From the NCBI GenBank assembly GCA_024655885.1, contig JANLFN010000015.1, forward strand, positions 1-57,891: a DNA stretch of 57,891 bases. Reading direction: 5' to 3'. Position 1 is the stretch's first letter. Each line of letters starts with the position of its first letter. Shown piece by piece: positions 8,874-17,959 of the stretch. The notes under the pieces were generated by a model. It did not search any database. It worked only from the letters and a program-made list of their open reading frames with translations, and was not told the origin of the DNA. The stretch comes from Eubacteriales bacterium (GTDB lineage: Bacteria > Bacillota > Clostridia > Acetivibrionales > JANLFN01). The translations under genes and the position numbers were made by a program.

Positions 8874-9518
8874 ATGGAAGTCAAAATAATGAAAAATATC
8901 CTGGGGGCGAATAAAACCCTGGCGGAAGAAAACAGAAGGTATTTTAAGGACAAGCATATAACGGCCGTCAATGTAATGGCTTCTCCCGGCGCGGGCAAAA
9001 CCAGCGTCATATTGAAGCTGATCCATTCACTGAAGGATGAAGTGAATATAGGCGTTATAGAAGGGGATATCGCGTCCAGCATTGATGCCGAAAAAATTGA
9101 AAAGCTGGGTATTGCCGTAATCCAGGTTAACACAGGGGGAGGCTGCCACCTGGATGCAAATATGATCAAGGCCTCGGTTGAGAGCCTTTGCTTGAAGAGC
9201 GACACCCTCTTATTTATTGAGAATGTGGGAAACCTGGTATGCCCTTCCGCCTTTGACCTGGGAGAAGGAATCCGGATGGTGGTGGCAAGCGTACCCGAAG
9301 GACATGATAAGCCCTTTAAGTATATTTCCATGTTTGAGGCAGCGGACGTGATTATTCTGAATAAGGTGGACCTGATGCCCTATATGGATTTCGACAGGGA
9401 GAGCTTCTATAAGGGGGTAAGGGCTTTGAACGACAGGGCGCCGGTTTTTGAGGTTTCATGCCGTACGGGCCAGGGGATGGATGAATTAGTTCAATGGGTA
9501 AGGCAGGCCTGCAGGTAA
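8874..9518 (+). CDS. hypB: Hydrogenase nickel-insertion GTPase HypB
   Basis: This 214-residue SIMIBI-class GTPase partners with HypA in nickel delivery. Visible motifs are the P-loop SPGAGKTS (about residue 40), EGDIASSIDAEKI, the metal-binding stretch GGGCHLDANM, ENVGNLVCP and the base-specific LNKVDLMPY. It lacks the histidine-rich or CxxCGC N-terminal extension found in some HypB proteins, so it is the short form without a nickel store. It begins two bases after the hypA stop and ends the operon. The rest of the maturation set (hypCDEF) is not in this window. Confidence 0.95.
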   Translation: MEVKIMKNILGANKTLAEENRRYFKDKHITAVNVMASPGAGKTSVILKLIHSLKDEVNIGVIEGDIASSIDAEKIEKLGIAVIQVNTGGGCHLDANMIKASVESLCLKSDTLLFIENVGNLVCPSAFDLGEGIRMVVASVPEGHDKPFKYISMFEAADVIILNKVDLMPYMDFDRESFYKGVRALNDRAPVFEVSCRTGQGMDELVQWVRQACR

Positions 9519-9530
9519 AATAACACCCTA

Positions 9531-9559
9531 TTGACTCCATGGTCAGCAGGGTGTATAAT
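9531..9559 (+). promoter_or_regulatory. SigmaA-type promoter of the ABC exporter operon
   Basis: TTGACT (9531-9536) and TATAAT (9554-9559) are separated by exactly 17 bases, which is near-consensus. It lies about 55 bases upstream of the ABC ATPase gene. The -35 element is embedded in the left operator-like palindrome. Confidence 0.8.
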
Positions 9560-9586
9560 TTTACTGTGAATTGACCACATGGTCAA
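9531..9586. promoter_or_regulatory. Two operator-like palindromes, probable TetR sites
   Basis: TTGACCACATGGTCAA at 9571-9586 is a 16-base site with perfect 7-base arms. A related site, TTGACTCCATGGTCAG at 9531-9546, overlaps the -35 element. Their centres are 40 bases apart, about four helical turns. Binding at either would block RNA polymerase or its escape. The last gene of the operon encodes a TetR-family repressor, so autoregulation is the simplest reading. That link is inferred. Confidence 0.6.
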
Positions 9587-9614
9587 GCAGCTTATTAAAT
9601 AAGGAAAAGAGATT

Positions 9615-10322
9615 ATGAGTGAAAAAATCATTGAGTTAAAAAACGTTGTCAAGGAATACATCATGGGGGAAGTGAGGGTAAGGGCCGCCAATGGCGTATC
9701 CTTCGGCATTTATCCCGGGGAATTTGTGGTGGTGCTTGGCCCCAGCGGTTCGGGAAAAAGTACGGTACTGAACATTATCGGCGGTATGGATAGGCCCTCC
9801 TCAGGAGAGGTATGGGTGGAGGGGAAAAATATCGCAGGGTTTTCGGACAGGGAATTGACCCTGTACAGGCGCAAAAGCATAGGCTTTGTTTTTCAGTTCT
9901 ATAATCTCATGCCCAATCTCACTGCGGCTGAAAATGTGGAACTGGTCACCCAGATATGCGACAACCCTTTGAACGTCAAAGACGTTATAAGGGAGGTGGG
10001 GTTGAGCGAAAGGGCGGACAGTTTTCCCGCGCAACTGTCGGGAGGCGAGCAGCAAAGGGTTGCCATTGCCAGGGCTGTGGCAAAAAATCCTTTGATTTTG
10101 CTGTGCGACGAACCCACAGGCGCACTGGATTATAAAACCGGCAAGTCCATATTGAGGCTTTTATTTGATGTGAACAGGAACATGGGGAAGACCGTTATAG
10201 TGATTACCCATAATGCGGCCATTGCGGCCATGGCGGACCGGGTTATAAGGCAAAAGAGCGGCGAGGTGGAGTCTGAGGTTGTAAATGAGAATCCTCTGCC
10301 CCCTGAGAGTATTGAATGGTGA
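9615..10322 (+). CDS. ABC exporter ATPase (MacB/LolD-type)
   Basis: This 235-residue ATP-binding subunit powers the two-domain permease encoded next. Visible motifs are Walker [10 protein letters not shown] near residue 44, the Q-loop in [12 protein letters not shown], the signature [14 protein letters not shown] near residue 142, Walker [12 protein letters not shown] and the H-loop VITHN. The sequence is typical of the MacB/LolD/FtsE class that works with FtsX-type permeases by mechanotransmission. It begins the operon ATPase-permease-adaptor-TetR behind a strong promoter. The substrate is unknown; peptide or drug export is likely. Confidence 0.92.
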   Translation: MSEKIIELKNVVKEYIMGEVRVRAANGVSFGIYPGEFVVVLGPSGSGKSTVLNIIGGMDRPSSGEVWVEGKNIAGFSDRELTLYRRKSIGFVFQFYNLMPNLTAAENVELVTQICDNPLNVKDVIREVGLSERADSFPAQLSGGEQQRVAIARAVAKNPLILLCDEPTGALDYKTGKSILRLLFDVNRNMGKTVIVITHNAAIAAMADRVIRQKSGEVESEVVNENPLPPESIEW

Positions 10323-10353
10323 AGCGGCATGTGTGCCCTGAAATGGTGATTCT

Positions 10354-12717
10354 ATGAATATTCTATATAGAAAAATGATAAGGGACCTGTGGGAAGCAAA
10401 AGGACAGTTCATTGCCATTTTTGTGATCGTTGTGCTGGGTGTCATGTTCTATACCGGAATCAACGCAACCTTCAGGAACCTTTCGCTGGTCAGCGAAAAG
10501 TATTACAGGGATTACAGGTTTGAGGACCTGTCCGCTTCACTTTACAGGGCTCCTGAAAGCGTGGTGGAGAGAATCGGCTCTCTGGATTATGTGAAAATGG
10601 CGACAGGAAGGCTGGTGCAGCAGGTTAAAATTACGATTTCCGGGGAAAATGCGGAGATAAGGCTGATTACACTGCCGGATATAAAAGAGGACGTTGTGGA
10701 TGATATCGCCCTTAAATCAGGCAAGTATTTTTCCAGTGATGAAGCCAACCAGTGCCTTGTGGAGGAAGAATTTTTCAAGGCCCATGGGCTGGCTGTGGGG
10801 GATTATCTGTACCCTGTCATCCATGGGGCCGAGGTTAAACTGAAAGTGATCGGTTCGGTGAAAAGCCCGGAATACGTCTACCCCTTGAAGGACAGCGGAG
10901 AGCTTATGCCGGATAATTTGAAATTCGGCATTGTCTATATTAAGAATTCCTTCGGACAGTCGGTATTGGGGTACAGCGGTTCGGTAAACAACATCTGCCT
11001 TCTCCTGGACAAGGATGCGGACATCAAAAAGGCAAAAGACGATATAAAAAAGATTCTTGAACCCTTTGGCGTTACGGAGGTCATAGAAAGAAGCGAGCAG
11101 ATCAGCAATAAAATGCTCAGCGAAGAGATGAGGGGATTGAAGTCTACCGGATCGGCCTTTCCTATTGTATTTTTCATTGTGGCCGCAGTGATCATCTATA
11201 TTATGCTGGGGCGGATGGTTGAGAACCAGAGAGGCCAGATCGGCGTACTCAAGGCTTTTGGCTTCGGTGATAGACAGATACTGGCCCACTATCTTTCCTA
11301 CTCCGTGTTTATCGGAATGGCAGGGAGCGCCGTCGGGTCTCTGCTGGGCGTGCCGCTGGCGAAGTTTTATACGGAGCTTGAAAACCAGTACTTTCATTTG
11401 CCTCCGGCGGACGTGGCGGCATATCCCGACCTGGTGCTGCCGGCGACACTGCTGACGCTTTCTTTCTGCCTGCTGGCAGGTTACAATTCCTGCAAGCGCG
11501 TATTCCGGTTTATGCCCAGCGAGGCCATGAGGCCAAAGGCTCCAAAGGCGGGTAAGAGAATCTTCATTGAGAGGATTGGGGCCGTTTGGAAAAATATGGA
11601 TTACAGCTGGAAGATCATTCTGCGGAATATATTCAGGTATAAAAGAAGGGCTTTCCTTACCTCCATCGGGGTTATATTTTCCTCCGCCATCGTTGTTCTG
11701 GCGTTCAGCATGAACGATTCCATAAACTTCATGGTTGAGCAGCAGTATAGGAATATTCAGAGCTATGATATCAAGGTGAATTTCTCCAAGTTCATAAGCA
11801 CCGGTGAAATGGATTATATCAGGAAAATCCCCCATGTTTCCAGGGTTGAACCCGTAATAGAAACAGGAATGGAGATTTCCAGCGGATGGAAAAAGAAGGA
11901 CATAGGGTTTACGGCGCTCATAAGCAGCCCGGAGATTTATAGGGTTACGGACAGGGAGGGCAGGCCTGTAAACCTTCCTTCCAGCGGAATACTCATCCCT
12001 GAAAAGCTGGCAAAAGCCCTTGACGTTAAAACGGGTGACAAGGTGTATATGAAGCCTTTTATTCCCGGCGGGGATAAAAAAGAGGTTGCCGTTAAAGGCA
12101 TCGTAGTCCAGTATCTTGGTCTGAGCGCTTACGGCAGCATGGATAGCGCCGCTTATTTATTGGGCGGGGGTGGGATCGCAAATTCTCTGGTGATAAAGCT
12201 GGACAGCGATGGATATGAAAAGGATGTGATTAAAAAATTAAAGGAAATTCCGGATTTAAATTCGCTGCAGTCCAAATCCGACTCTTTAAACAACCTGCAA
12301 AAAAACCTGGGCGCCATGACATCCGCCATCGGTCTCATGATTGTACTGGCGGCCATTCTTTCGATCGCCGTTGTATACAATATAGCAACCATTAATATTT
12401 TTGAGAGGCAGAGGGAATTGGCCACTTTAAAGGTGTTGGGCTTTAAGAACAATGAAATCAGAAAACTGGTTTTTACAGAAAATTTTGCCATAACGTTTTT
12501 CGGCATCCTTTTAGGCCTGCCCCTGGGCAGCTGGATGAGCGGCTATATAATGGCATCCTTTGAAACAGAAGCCTACTCCTTCCCCTTTGTGGCCAGACCA
12601 GGGACTTATGTTTTATCGGCAGTGCTTACGGCCGGTTTCACGGTACTGGCCAACGCCATACTGAATAAAAAGATAAATTCCATTGATATGGTGGAGGTAC
12701 TGAAGAGCAATGAGTAG
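10354..12717 (+). CDS. ABC exporter permease with two FtsX domains
   Basis: This 787-residue permease has an N-terminal membrane anchor (about 15-40) followed by a MacB-like extracellular domain. A first FtsX block of three helices lies near 265-385. A second anchor near 435-460, another extracellular domain and a second FtsX block near 660-780 follow. The duplicated layout is that of the DUF214/lipoprotein-release permease family. A VENQRGQIGVLKAFGF motif in the first block and FERQRELATLKVLGF in the second mark the coupling helices. It follows its ATPase by 31 bases and is followed by an adaptor protein. Confidence 0.9.
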   Translation: MNILYRKMIRDLWEAKGQFIAIFVIVVLGVMFYTGINATFRNLSLVSEKYYRDYRFEDLSASLYRAPESVVERIGSLDYVKMATGRLVQQVKITISGENAEIRLITLPDIKEDVVDDIALKSGKYFSSDEANQCLVEEEFFKAHGLAVGDYLYPVIHGAEVKLKVIGSVKSPEYVYPLKDSGELMPDNLKFGIVYIKNSFGQSVLGYSGSVNNICLLLDKDADIKKAKDDIKKILEPFGVTEVIERSEQISNKMLSEEMRGLKSTGSAFPIVFFIVAAVIIYIMLGRMVENQRGQIGVLKAFGFGDRQILAHYLSYSVFIGMAGSAVGSLLGVPLAKFYTELENQYFHLPPADVAAYPDLVLPATLLTLSFCLLAGYNSCKRVFRFMPSEAMRPKAPKAGKRIFIERIGAVWKNMDYSWKIILRNIFRYKRRAFLTSIGVIFSSAIVVLAFSMNDSINFMVEQQYRNIQSYDIKVNFSKFISTGEMDYIRKIPHVSRVEPVIETGMEISSGWKKKDIGFTALISSPEIYRVTDREGRPVNLPSSGILIPEKLAKALDVKTGDKVYMKPFIPGGDKKEVAVKGIVVQYLGLSAYGSMDSAAYLLGGGGIANSLVIKLDSDGYEKDVIKKLKEIPDLNSLQSKSDSLNNLQKNLGAMTSAIGLMIVLAAILSIAVVYNIATINIFERQRELATLKVLGFKNNEIRKLVFTENFAITFFGILLGLPLGSWMSGYIMASFETEAYSFPFVARPGTYVLSAVLTAGFTVLANAILNKKINSIDMVEVLKSNE

Positions 12718-12761
12718 AAGGTGGACGGCAGCAATTAAAAATGTGGAAGGCGGGGAGAAGT

Positions 12762-14009
12762 ATGATGTGGAAAAAGAAAGGGTTTTGGATCCTTGTTGTT
12801 TCTGTAATTTGCATTGCGGCATTTTTGAGCTATTGGACGTCCCGTGGCGTTGAAGCGGAGACGGCGGTGGCCGCAAAGAGGGATGTAGTGCAGTATCTGG
12901 AGGATACGGCTTCGGTCCGGAGCCTGGACAGCCAGGCAATTTATATAGAGGGTACGGGCAAGGTGGTGGGCATCAACGTGGATGTGGGAGATGCCGTAAA
13001 ACAGGGGGATGTCCTGCTCAGCCTGGACAAAACCGACCTGACGCTCCAGCTTAAGGACGCAGAAGCGCGGGTTGACGCCGCAAAAGCACAGCTTAAGGGC
13101 ACCGAGATTATCAACTACGCCAATAAGATCGAGATGGCGAAATCGGCGGTTGAACAGGCGGGCATCGCATTGGATTCCGCAAAGAGGAACCTGGACAATG
13201 CAAAAGCCCTGTACAGCACCAATGCCATAAGCAAGGATGAGCTGGCCAGGGCGGAGGATGCCTATAAGATGGCTGCAGCCGCGCTGAATTCGGCAAACCT
13301 GGAGCTTGAAGAGACAAAGCGGGGAGCTCCTGAGAGCGTAAAGCAGGGTTACAGCGCCCAGCTTGAGCAGGCCGTGGTCCTGAGGGATACCATAGTGAGA
13401 AACCTTGAAAAACAAGAAATTAGGGCGCCCATGGACGGCGTGGTGCTGGAAAGACTGGTAGAGAAGAATGCCTATGTCACACCGGGGACCAAGGCCTTTG
13501 AGCTGGGAGACACTTCTAAACTTGAGCTTGAGGCAAACATCCTGGCGGATGATGCCGTGAGGGTCGGTGTGGGCTGTGATGTGGAAATCAGGGGCAAGGT
13601 GGTCGGAGACGGCATGCTCAAGGGCAAGGTTAAAAAGGTGGCTCCGGCGGCCAAGGACATGATGTCCACCTTAGGGGTCAACCAGAAGAGGGTGCCTGTG
13701 ACCATTGAGGTTACGGGTGATCCGGGGGTTTTGAAACCCGGGTATAATGTGGATATAAAGATTATTATTGACGTGAAAAAAGGCGTGCTCTCGGTTCCCG
13801 ACAGTGCGGTGTTTGACTACAAGGGGAGCGACCACGTGTTTATCGTCCAGAACGGAAAAACAGTTCTAAGACCTGTGAAAAAGGGTATTGAAGGCAACGG
13901 CCTTATCGAAATCCTGGAGGGATTAAAAGAAGGGGATCTGGTCCTTACCAAGCCCGACAACAGCACGAAAGAGGGCATGAAAATCAAAATGCCTTCAAAA
14001 AAGGGATGA
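12762..14009 (+). CDS. HlyD/RND-family adaptor of the ABC exporter
   Basis: This adaptor (about 415 residues) is anchored by one N-terminal helix (residues about 6-24) and projects outward. A biotinyl-lipoyl half-motif lies near 55-85. A long coiled-coil hairpin (about 90-215, rich in Ala, Lys and Glu) follows, then the second lipoyl half IRAPMDGVVLERLVE and beta-barrel domains. In Gram-positives such adaptors work with MacB-like pumps. Two ATGs in tandem (12762, 12765) follow GGGGAG; the second has the better spacing. An upstream ATG at 12741 is possible but has no ribosome site. The stop overlaps the TetR gene region. Confidence 0.88.
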   Translation: MMWKKKGFWILVVSVICIAAFLSYWTSRGVEAETAVAAKRDVVQYLEDTASVRSLDSQAIYIEGTGKVVGINVDVGDAVKQGDVLLSLDKTDLTLQLKDAEARVDAAKAQLKGTEIINYANKIEMAKSAVEQAGIALDSAKRNLDNAKALYSTNAISKDELARAEDAYKMAAAALNSANLELEETKRGAPESVKQGYSAQLEQAVVLRDTIVRNLEKQEIRAPMDGVVLERLVEKNAYVTPGTKAFELGDTSKLELEANILADDAVRVGVGCDVEIRGKVVGDGMLKGKVKKVAPAAKDMMSTLGVNQKRVPVTIEVTGDPGVLKPGYNVDIKIIIDVKKGVLSVPDSAVFDYKGSDHVFIVQNGKTVLRPVKKGIEGNGLIEILEGLKEGDLVLTKPDNSTKEGMKIKMPSKKG

Positions 14010-14023
14010 GGAGGGGCCTATCG

Positions 14024-14674
14024 TTGAATGACCGTTTTGACAACCTGAAGGAAGAAAAGAGGAAAAAAATCATTGACGTATGTGTTGAAGAATTTGCGCA
14101 GAACGGGTTTGAAAAAGCTTCAACCAATACCATTGTCAAAAAGGCCGGGATTTCAAAGGGGATCCTGTTTCATTATTTCGGCAGTAAGAAAAACCTGTAT
14201 TTGTACGTTGTGGACTATGCGATTGATCACTTCATTAAAGAGTATGACGCTTCCACTGTAAATTTGTCCAGCGACATATTTCAAAGGTTTACCGAGATCT
14301 CCCTCATCAAGCTTAAAATGGCCTATGGCAGCCCTGTGCTTTACAAACTTCTTCTGAACGCCTTTGTGGACATGCCGGCAGAGGTCAGGGATGACCTGCA
14401 GGAAAGATATGACCGCATCTGCCGGACGTATGTGCCGCTCATTCTAGAGGATATAGATATCTCCGGGTTCAGAAAGGATATTGACGCCCATAGGGCTGTG
14501 GAATTTATCTATCTGAGCCTTGAAGCCCTTTCCAGGAAGTACATGCTCGAATTAAAAAGGGGAGTGGACGAAACCCCGGAGTATGCGAAGAAAATAGTGG
14601 AGGGCTTCAGCAAGTGTACCGAAGACCTTCATAAGTGCATGGATATGTTGAAATACGGGATATATGAAAGATGA
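14024..14674 (+). CDS. TetR/AcrR-family transcriptional repressor
   Basis: This repressor of about 216 residues has an N-terminal helix-turn-helix, FEKASTNTIVKKAGISKGIL followed by FHYFGSKKNLY. A variable helical ligand-binding domain follows, the usual TetR layout and length. TTG at 14024 lies seven bases after AGGAGGGG and is my preferred start. An in-frame ATG at 14006 overlaps the adaptor stop but lacks a spaced ribosome site. As last gene of the exporter operon it probably represses the promoter at 9531-9559 through the two palindromes there and is released by the exported compound. The ligand is unknown. Confidence 0.9.
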   Translation: MNDRFDNLKEEKRKKIIDVCVEEFAQNGFEKASTNTIVKKAGISKGILFHYFGSKKNLYLYVVDYAIDHFIKEYDASTVNLSSDIFQRFTEISLIKLKMAYGSPVLYKLLLNAFVDMPAEVRDDLQERYDRICRTYVPLILEDIDISGFRKDIDAHRAVEFIYLSLEALSRKYMLELKRGVDETPEYAKKIVEGFSKCTEDLHKCMDMLKYGIYER

Positions 14675-14779
14675 GTTTTAAACCGGAATACAGAAGCCCG
14701 CCGGGAATGATTTGCCGCCGGACCGACGAATAAATACACCCCCTGGCTCATACACTGCTAAAGAGGGGGGTGATGCCTT

Positions 14780-15940
14780 ATGAAAAAGCTTGCCTGTGCT
14801 TTTTTAGCCTTCGCCTTTGTATTGGATCTTGCAGTCTATATGGCGCTTTCAAGAGTATCCGTTTCCACAAATGCCTTTTATACCCTGGATGATAAGAGCG
14901 ACGCCCTTTCTGTTGACAGCAGGGTTTACACCTATCTGGAAATGGAAAAATTGTTGTATAAATTTATTGAGAAATATTTTATTGGAAAGAACGGAGAGGT
15001 GTACACCAGGGTGCAGTCCCCGGGGGGCGACATGAGCACCCTGTCCGAGTCCATAGGCCTTTTGATGGCCTACGGCGTCCTGACCGATAAGAAAGACTTG
15101 TTTGATAGGGAATTCGCCTTTTTAAAAAACCATCTTCTGGTTGAAAACAGCTTTATAAAATGGAGGACCGGCGGATTACCGAAAGCCACATGTAATGCGG
15201 CCATCGATGATTTAAGGATTATCCGGGCGCTGCTGGACGCCCATGAGCGGTGGGGCGGAAGGGATTACCTCCGGACTGCGGACCGCCTGCAGAAAAGTTT
15301 TTATGAAAACCAGGCCAAAAACGGAGTTTTAACCGAGCTTTACGACTGGGCGGCAGGAGAGGGGAAAAATTCAATCCCCCTTTGCTATATAGACCTGTAC
15401 ACCCTGTACAGAATGACAGGCCTTGATGAGCGCTGGAGGGAGATATCCGACAACGGCTTGAGGATTATAAAAGGCGGCAGCCTTGACAAGACCTCGCCTT
15501 TTTTTTACAAATACTATGATATTCAAAGGGACTCCTATTCAAAGGATGAAGAATATGCCAAAAGCAGGGAGATCTGCATTACATATGCGGCCTACACAGC
15601 CCTGCATATGGCTGAGGCCAATGAGGACACCGAGTGCTTCAAAAGCTGGCTTAAAAAGGAAATGGACAACGGCAGGCTGTATGCCTGGTATCATCCGGAC
15701 ACATTAAAGCCCTCCCGGGACGCGGAAAGCACGGCAGTCTATGCGCTGAGCGCCATGTATGCACAAAAGGCGGGGGAAAGGGAACTGTGCCACCGCCTTC
15801 TCGATAAAATGCTGCAGTTTATGGTGACCGACCCCGATTCACGCTATTATGGAGGATTTGGCTCCCAACAGACAGGAGAGTTTTACTCCTTCGACAACCT
15901 GACGGCCCTGCTGGCCCTGGCGGAAGCGGCAGGGCAATGA
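14780..15940 (+). CDS. GH8-like (alpha/alpha)6 glycosidase-family protein, membrane-anchored or secreted
   Basis: This 386-residue protein has an N-terminal hydrophobic segment (about 4-24), so it is exported or anchored. The remainder is helical and resembles glycoside hydrolase family 8. TLSESIGLLMAYG aligns with the GH8 stretch bearing the acid Glu. FIKWRTG then CNAAIDDLRIIRALLDAHERWG aligns with the GH8 stretch bearing a conserved Asp. Sequence outside these motifs is divergent, so substrate and activity are uncertain; exopolysaccharide is as likely as cellulose. GGGGGGTG precedes the ATG. It stands alone between the TetR gene and a convergent phosphatase gene. Confidence 0.7.
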   Translation: MKKLACAFLAFAFVLDLAVYMALSRVSVSTNAFYTLDDKSDALSVDSRVYTYLEMEKLLYKFIEKYFIGKNGEVYTRVQSPGGDMSTLSESIGLLMAYGVLTDKKDLFDREFAFLKNHLLVENSFIKWRTGGLPKATCNAAIDDLRIIRALLDAHERWGGRDYLRTADRLQKSFYENQAKNGVLTELYDWAAGEGKNSIPLCYIDLYTLYRMTGLDERWREISDNGLRIIKGGSLDKTSPFFYKYYDIQRDSYSKDEEYAKSREICITYAAYTALHMAEANEDTECFKSWLKKEMDNGRLYAWYHPDTLKPSRDAESTAVYALSAMYAQKAGERELCHRLLDKMLQFMVTDPDSRYYGGFGSQQTGEFYSFDNLTALLALAEAAGQ

Positions 15941-15944
15941 CGGG

Positions 15945-17075
15945 CTATTTGATTTCAATGAGTGCCAGTGTAACGTCGTCGCGTATTTCTGAAAAACGCT
16001 GTACTCCGGCAAAAATACAGGCATTTTCTATGATCCTGTTTAACGTTCCGCTGGGTTCGGAGGTGTCGTTCAACAGGATGCTCAAAAGCCGTTCCTCTCC
16101 AAACTGATTGTCGTTTTCCCCCTTTAACTCCACGATCCCGTCGGTGTAGAAGAAAATCCTGTCGCCGCTTTCCAGTGAGACGGTTTCGTCTTGAAAAATC
16201 GGCGCCTCAAGCCAGTCGCTGATGGGTATTCCGGGCATGCGGAGTATTTGAAACCTGTTTTTGCCGAATATGATGGGGCATACGTTGTGTCCCGCGTTTG
16301 AATAGGTCATGCTGCGGTTTTTAAGGTCGATGACGACATAAAAAACCGTTATGTACAGGCCCTGGTCGAAATTGTTTTCATTAAACTGCCTGTAAAGGTC
16401 GGACAGGGCCTTTGACGGGGAATGCATTTTCTTATTGATGGAAGAGCGCAGAAAAACCGTGAGCATGGAGGCGGGCACACCGTGACCCGACACATCCGCT
16501 ATGTACATGCCCACATGGTCCCCATCAATTTTGAAAATATCCAGAAAGTCGCCGCCTAAGGCTTCACAGGGCTCATAGACAAAGGCAAACTTGATCCTGT
16601 CCTCGGGAAAGTCTTTGGGCAGAAGGCTGCACTGAAGCTTTCTCGCCAGGTCAAGGTCATCCTGCAGTTTTTTGTTCTGCTTCAGGATCGCATCCCGGAG
16701 CTTTTTTACCTGGGTTATATCCCGCAGAACCTCCACCACGGCGATGATCTCACCCCGGCTGTTTTTGATGGGAGAGCTCATCACCGAAAAGATTCTATCC
16801 CCCACCGTCTCCTCCTTTTCATGAGGCTGCCCTTCAAACACGGCCTTGCGGGAAATACAGTTTTCACAGGGAGCATCCTTTCCCAGCATCTTATAGCATT
16901 TTTCCCCGATGGGGTTATTCCCCAGGCCCTCGCGCATGGCCTTGTTCAGATAGATTACGTTGTCGTTGCGGTCCAGAACCCTTACCCAGTCATACATACC
17001 GTCTATGACCTCTTCGATGAACCGCTGGCCGCTGATTGTATTGAGCGGAATATCCGGATTGTTTTCTATAAGCAT
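15945..17075 (-). CDS. PAS-domain SpoIIE/RsbU-type serine phosphatase
   Basis: This signalling phosphatase of about 376 residues has an N-terminal PAS domain (about 15-130) with the CYKMLGKDAPCENC cysteine pattern seen in many anaerobe PAS domains. A coiled linker (about 130-165) and a PP2C/SpoIIE domain follow. Its metal-binding motifs GGDFLDIF, ADVSGHGVPASM and the final RDDVTLALIEIK are visible. Such proteins dephosphorylate anti-sigma antagonists of the SpoIIAA/RsbV type. I chose ATG 17075 (MLIENNPDI), which has AAAGG upstream. A longer frame to 17183 has no ribosome site. No cognate antagonist gene is nearby. It converges with the GH8-like gene, four bases apart. Confidence 0.85.
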   Translation of the reverse strand: MLIENNPDIPLNTISGQRFIEEVIDGMYDWVRVLDRNDNVIYLNKAMREGLGNNPIGEKCYKMLGKDAPCENCISRKAVFEGQPHEKEETVGDRIFSVMSSPIKNSRGEIIAVVEVLRDITQVKKLRDAILKQNKKLQDDLDLARKLQCSLLPKDFPEDRIKFAFVYEPCEALGGDFLDIFKIDGDHVGMYIADVSGHGVPASMLTVFLRSSINKKMHSPSKALSDLYRQFNENNFDQGLYITVFYVVIDLKNRSMTYSNAGHNVCPIIFGKNRFQILRMPGIPISDWLEAPIFQDETVSLESGDRIFFYTDGIVELKGENDNQFGEERLLSILLNDTSEPSGTLNRIIENACIFAGVQRFSEIRDDVTLALIEIK

Positions 17076-17207
17076 GGAATTAATACCTTTCTTATGGTGC
17101 AGCAGTTTGAATACTTTGATGATATCAAAATGAGCGGTATATATCAATATGTAAAATGCGGGGCAATATTTAAAAAGAGTCATAAAAAACCATGGAGGGG
17201 TAATAAT

Positions 17208-17222
17208 ATGTACTATTATTAA
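17208..17222 (+). other. Possible leader mini-ORF MYYY
   Basis: An ATG with GGAGGGG at ideal spacing is followed by three tyrosine codons (TAC TAT TAT) and a stop, 20 bases before the yyaC start. It may be a translated leader peptide or chance. No terminator was recognised beside it. Confidence 0.25.
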
Positions 17223-17242
17223 GTTTCTATAGGAGAAGCAAT

Positions 17243-17845
17243 ATGTTATTCAATACGGCTGTCAGGCAGCATTCGGTGAGTGTGGATAACCCCTCGGCTT
17301 TCAGGATCTTTACCGATGTGCTGTACAAAATGATCAGCAATGCAATAATCGACGGGTATAAGGCCGTTGTTTTCATCTGCATCGGCACCGACAGGTCTAC
17401 GGGGGACAGCCTTGGCCCATTGATAGGCTATAAAATAAACGGTATGCGGTACAGGAACATCCATGTGTACGGCACCCTTGACAATCCCGTCCATGCAAAA
17501 AACCTTGAAGAGGTTACGGCCCGGATCGCTTCAATGCACAAAAAGCCTTTTATTGTGGCAATTGACGCCTGCCTGGGAAAAATGGAGCATGTGGGCTATA
17601 TAAATATTGGCGAAGGCCCCATAAAGCCCGGCTCGGGGGTCAACAAAAACCTCGCCCCCGTAGGGGATGCCTATATTACGGGAATCGTCAATTTCGGCGG
17701 TTTTATGGACTTCTTGGTGCTGCAGAACACCCGGCTCAGCCTGGTCATGAAAATGGCCGACACCATATCCATGGGGATCAAGTATGTCTTGTGGAAGATT
17801 CACAGCGACCCTGCCGTTGCGGCCAGCTTTTCGGTCCCGGAGTGA
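17243..17845 (+). CDS. yyaC: YyaC-like spore protein (GPR-related)
   Basis: This 200-residue protein of the YyaC family is conserved in endospore formers and structurally related to the germination protease GPR. Family stretches visible are FICIGTDRSTGDSLGPLIG, GTLDNPVHAKNL, IAIDACLG-type VAIDACLG and the glycine-rich KPGSGVNKNLAPVGD. The last precedes the end of the core fold. The start has AGGAGAAG just upstream. It is divergent from the PAS phosphatase gene and followed by a terminator, so it is probably monocistronic. Its exact role in the spore is not established. Confidence 0.88.
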   Translation: MLFNTAVRQHSVSVDNPSAFRIFTDVLYKMISNAIIDGYKAVVFICIGTDRSTGDSLGPLIGYKINGMRYRNIHVYGTLDNPVHAKNLEEVTARIASMHKKPFIVAIDACLGKMEHVGYINIGEGPIKPGSGVNKNLAPVGDAYITGIVNFGGFMDFLVLQNTRLSLVMKMADTISMGIKYVLWKIHSDPAVAASFSVPE

Positions 17846-17876
17846 TACTCTAGAAAATAAAGGAATTTTCAAAGTT

Positions 17877-17911
17877 CTGGTTCAGATTTCTCTTTGAATC
17901 AGACTTTTTTA
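17877..17911 (+). terminator. Terminator after yyaC
   Basis: CTGGTTCA (17877-17884) pairs with TGAATCAG (17895-17902) with one G-T wobble, followed by six T's. Confidence 0.8.
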
Positions 17912-17959
17912 TTTCAAATGATTATAATGCTAATGAGAGTATAATTGGGAGGTTTTGAA

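Noticed and set aside
10717-11835. 372-codon minus-strand frame opposite the FtsX permease
   Set aside because: Composition is typical of an antisense shadow. The plus-strand gene has clear family features.
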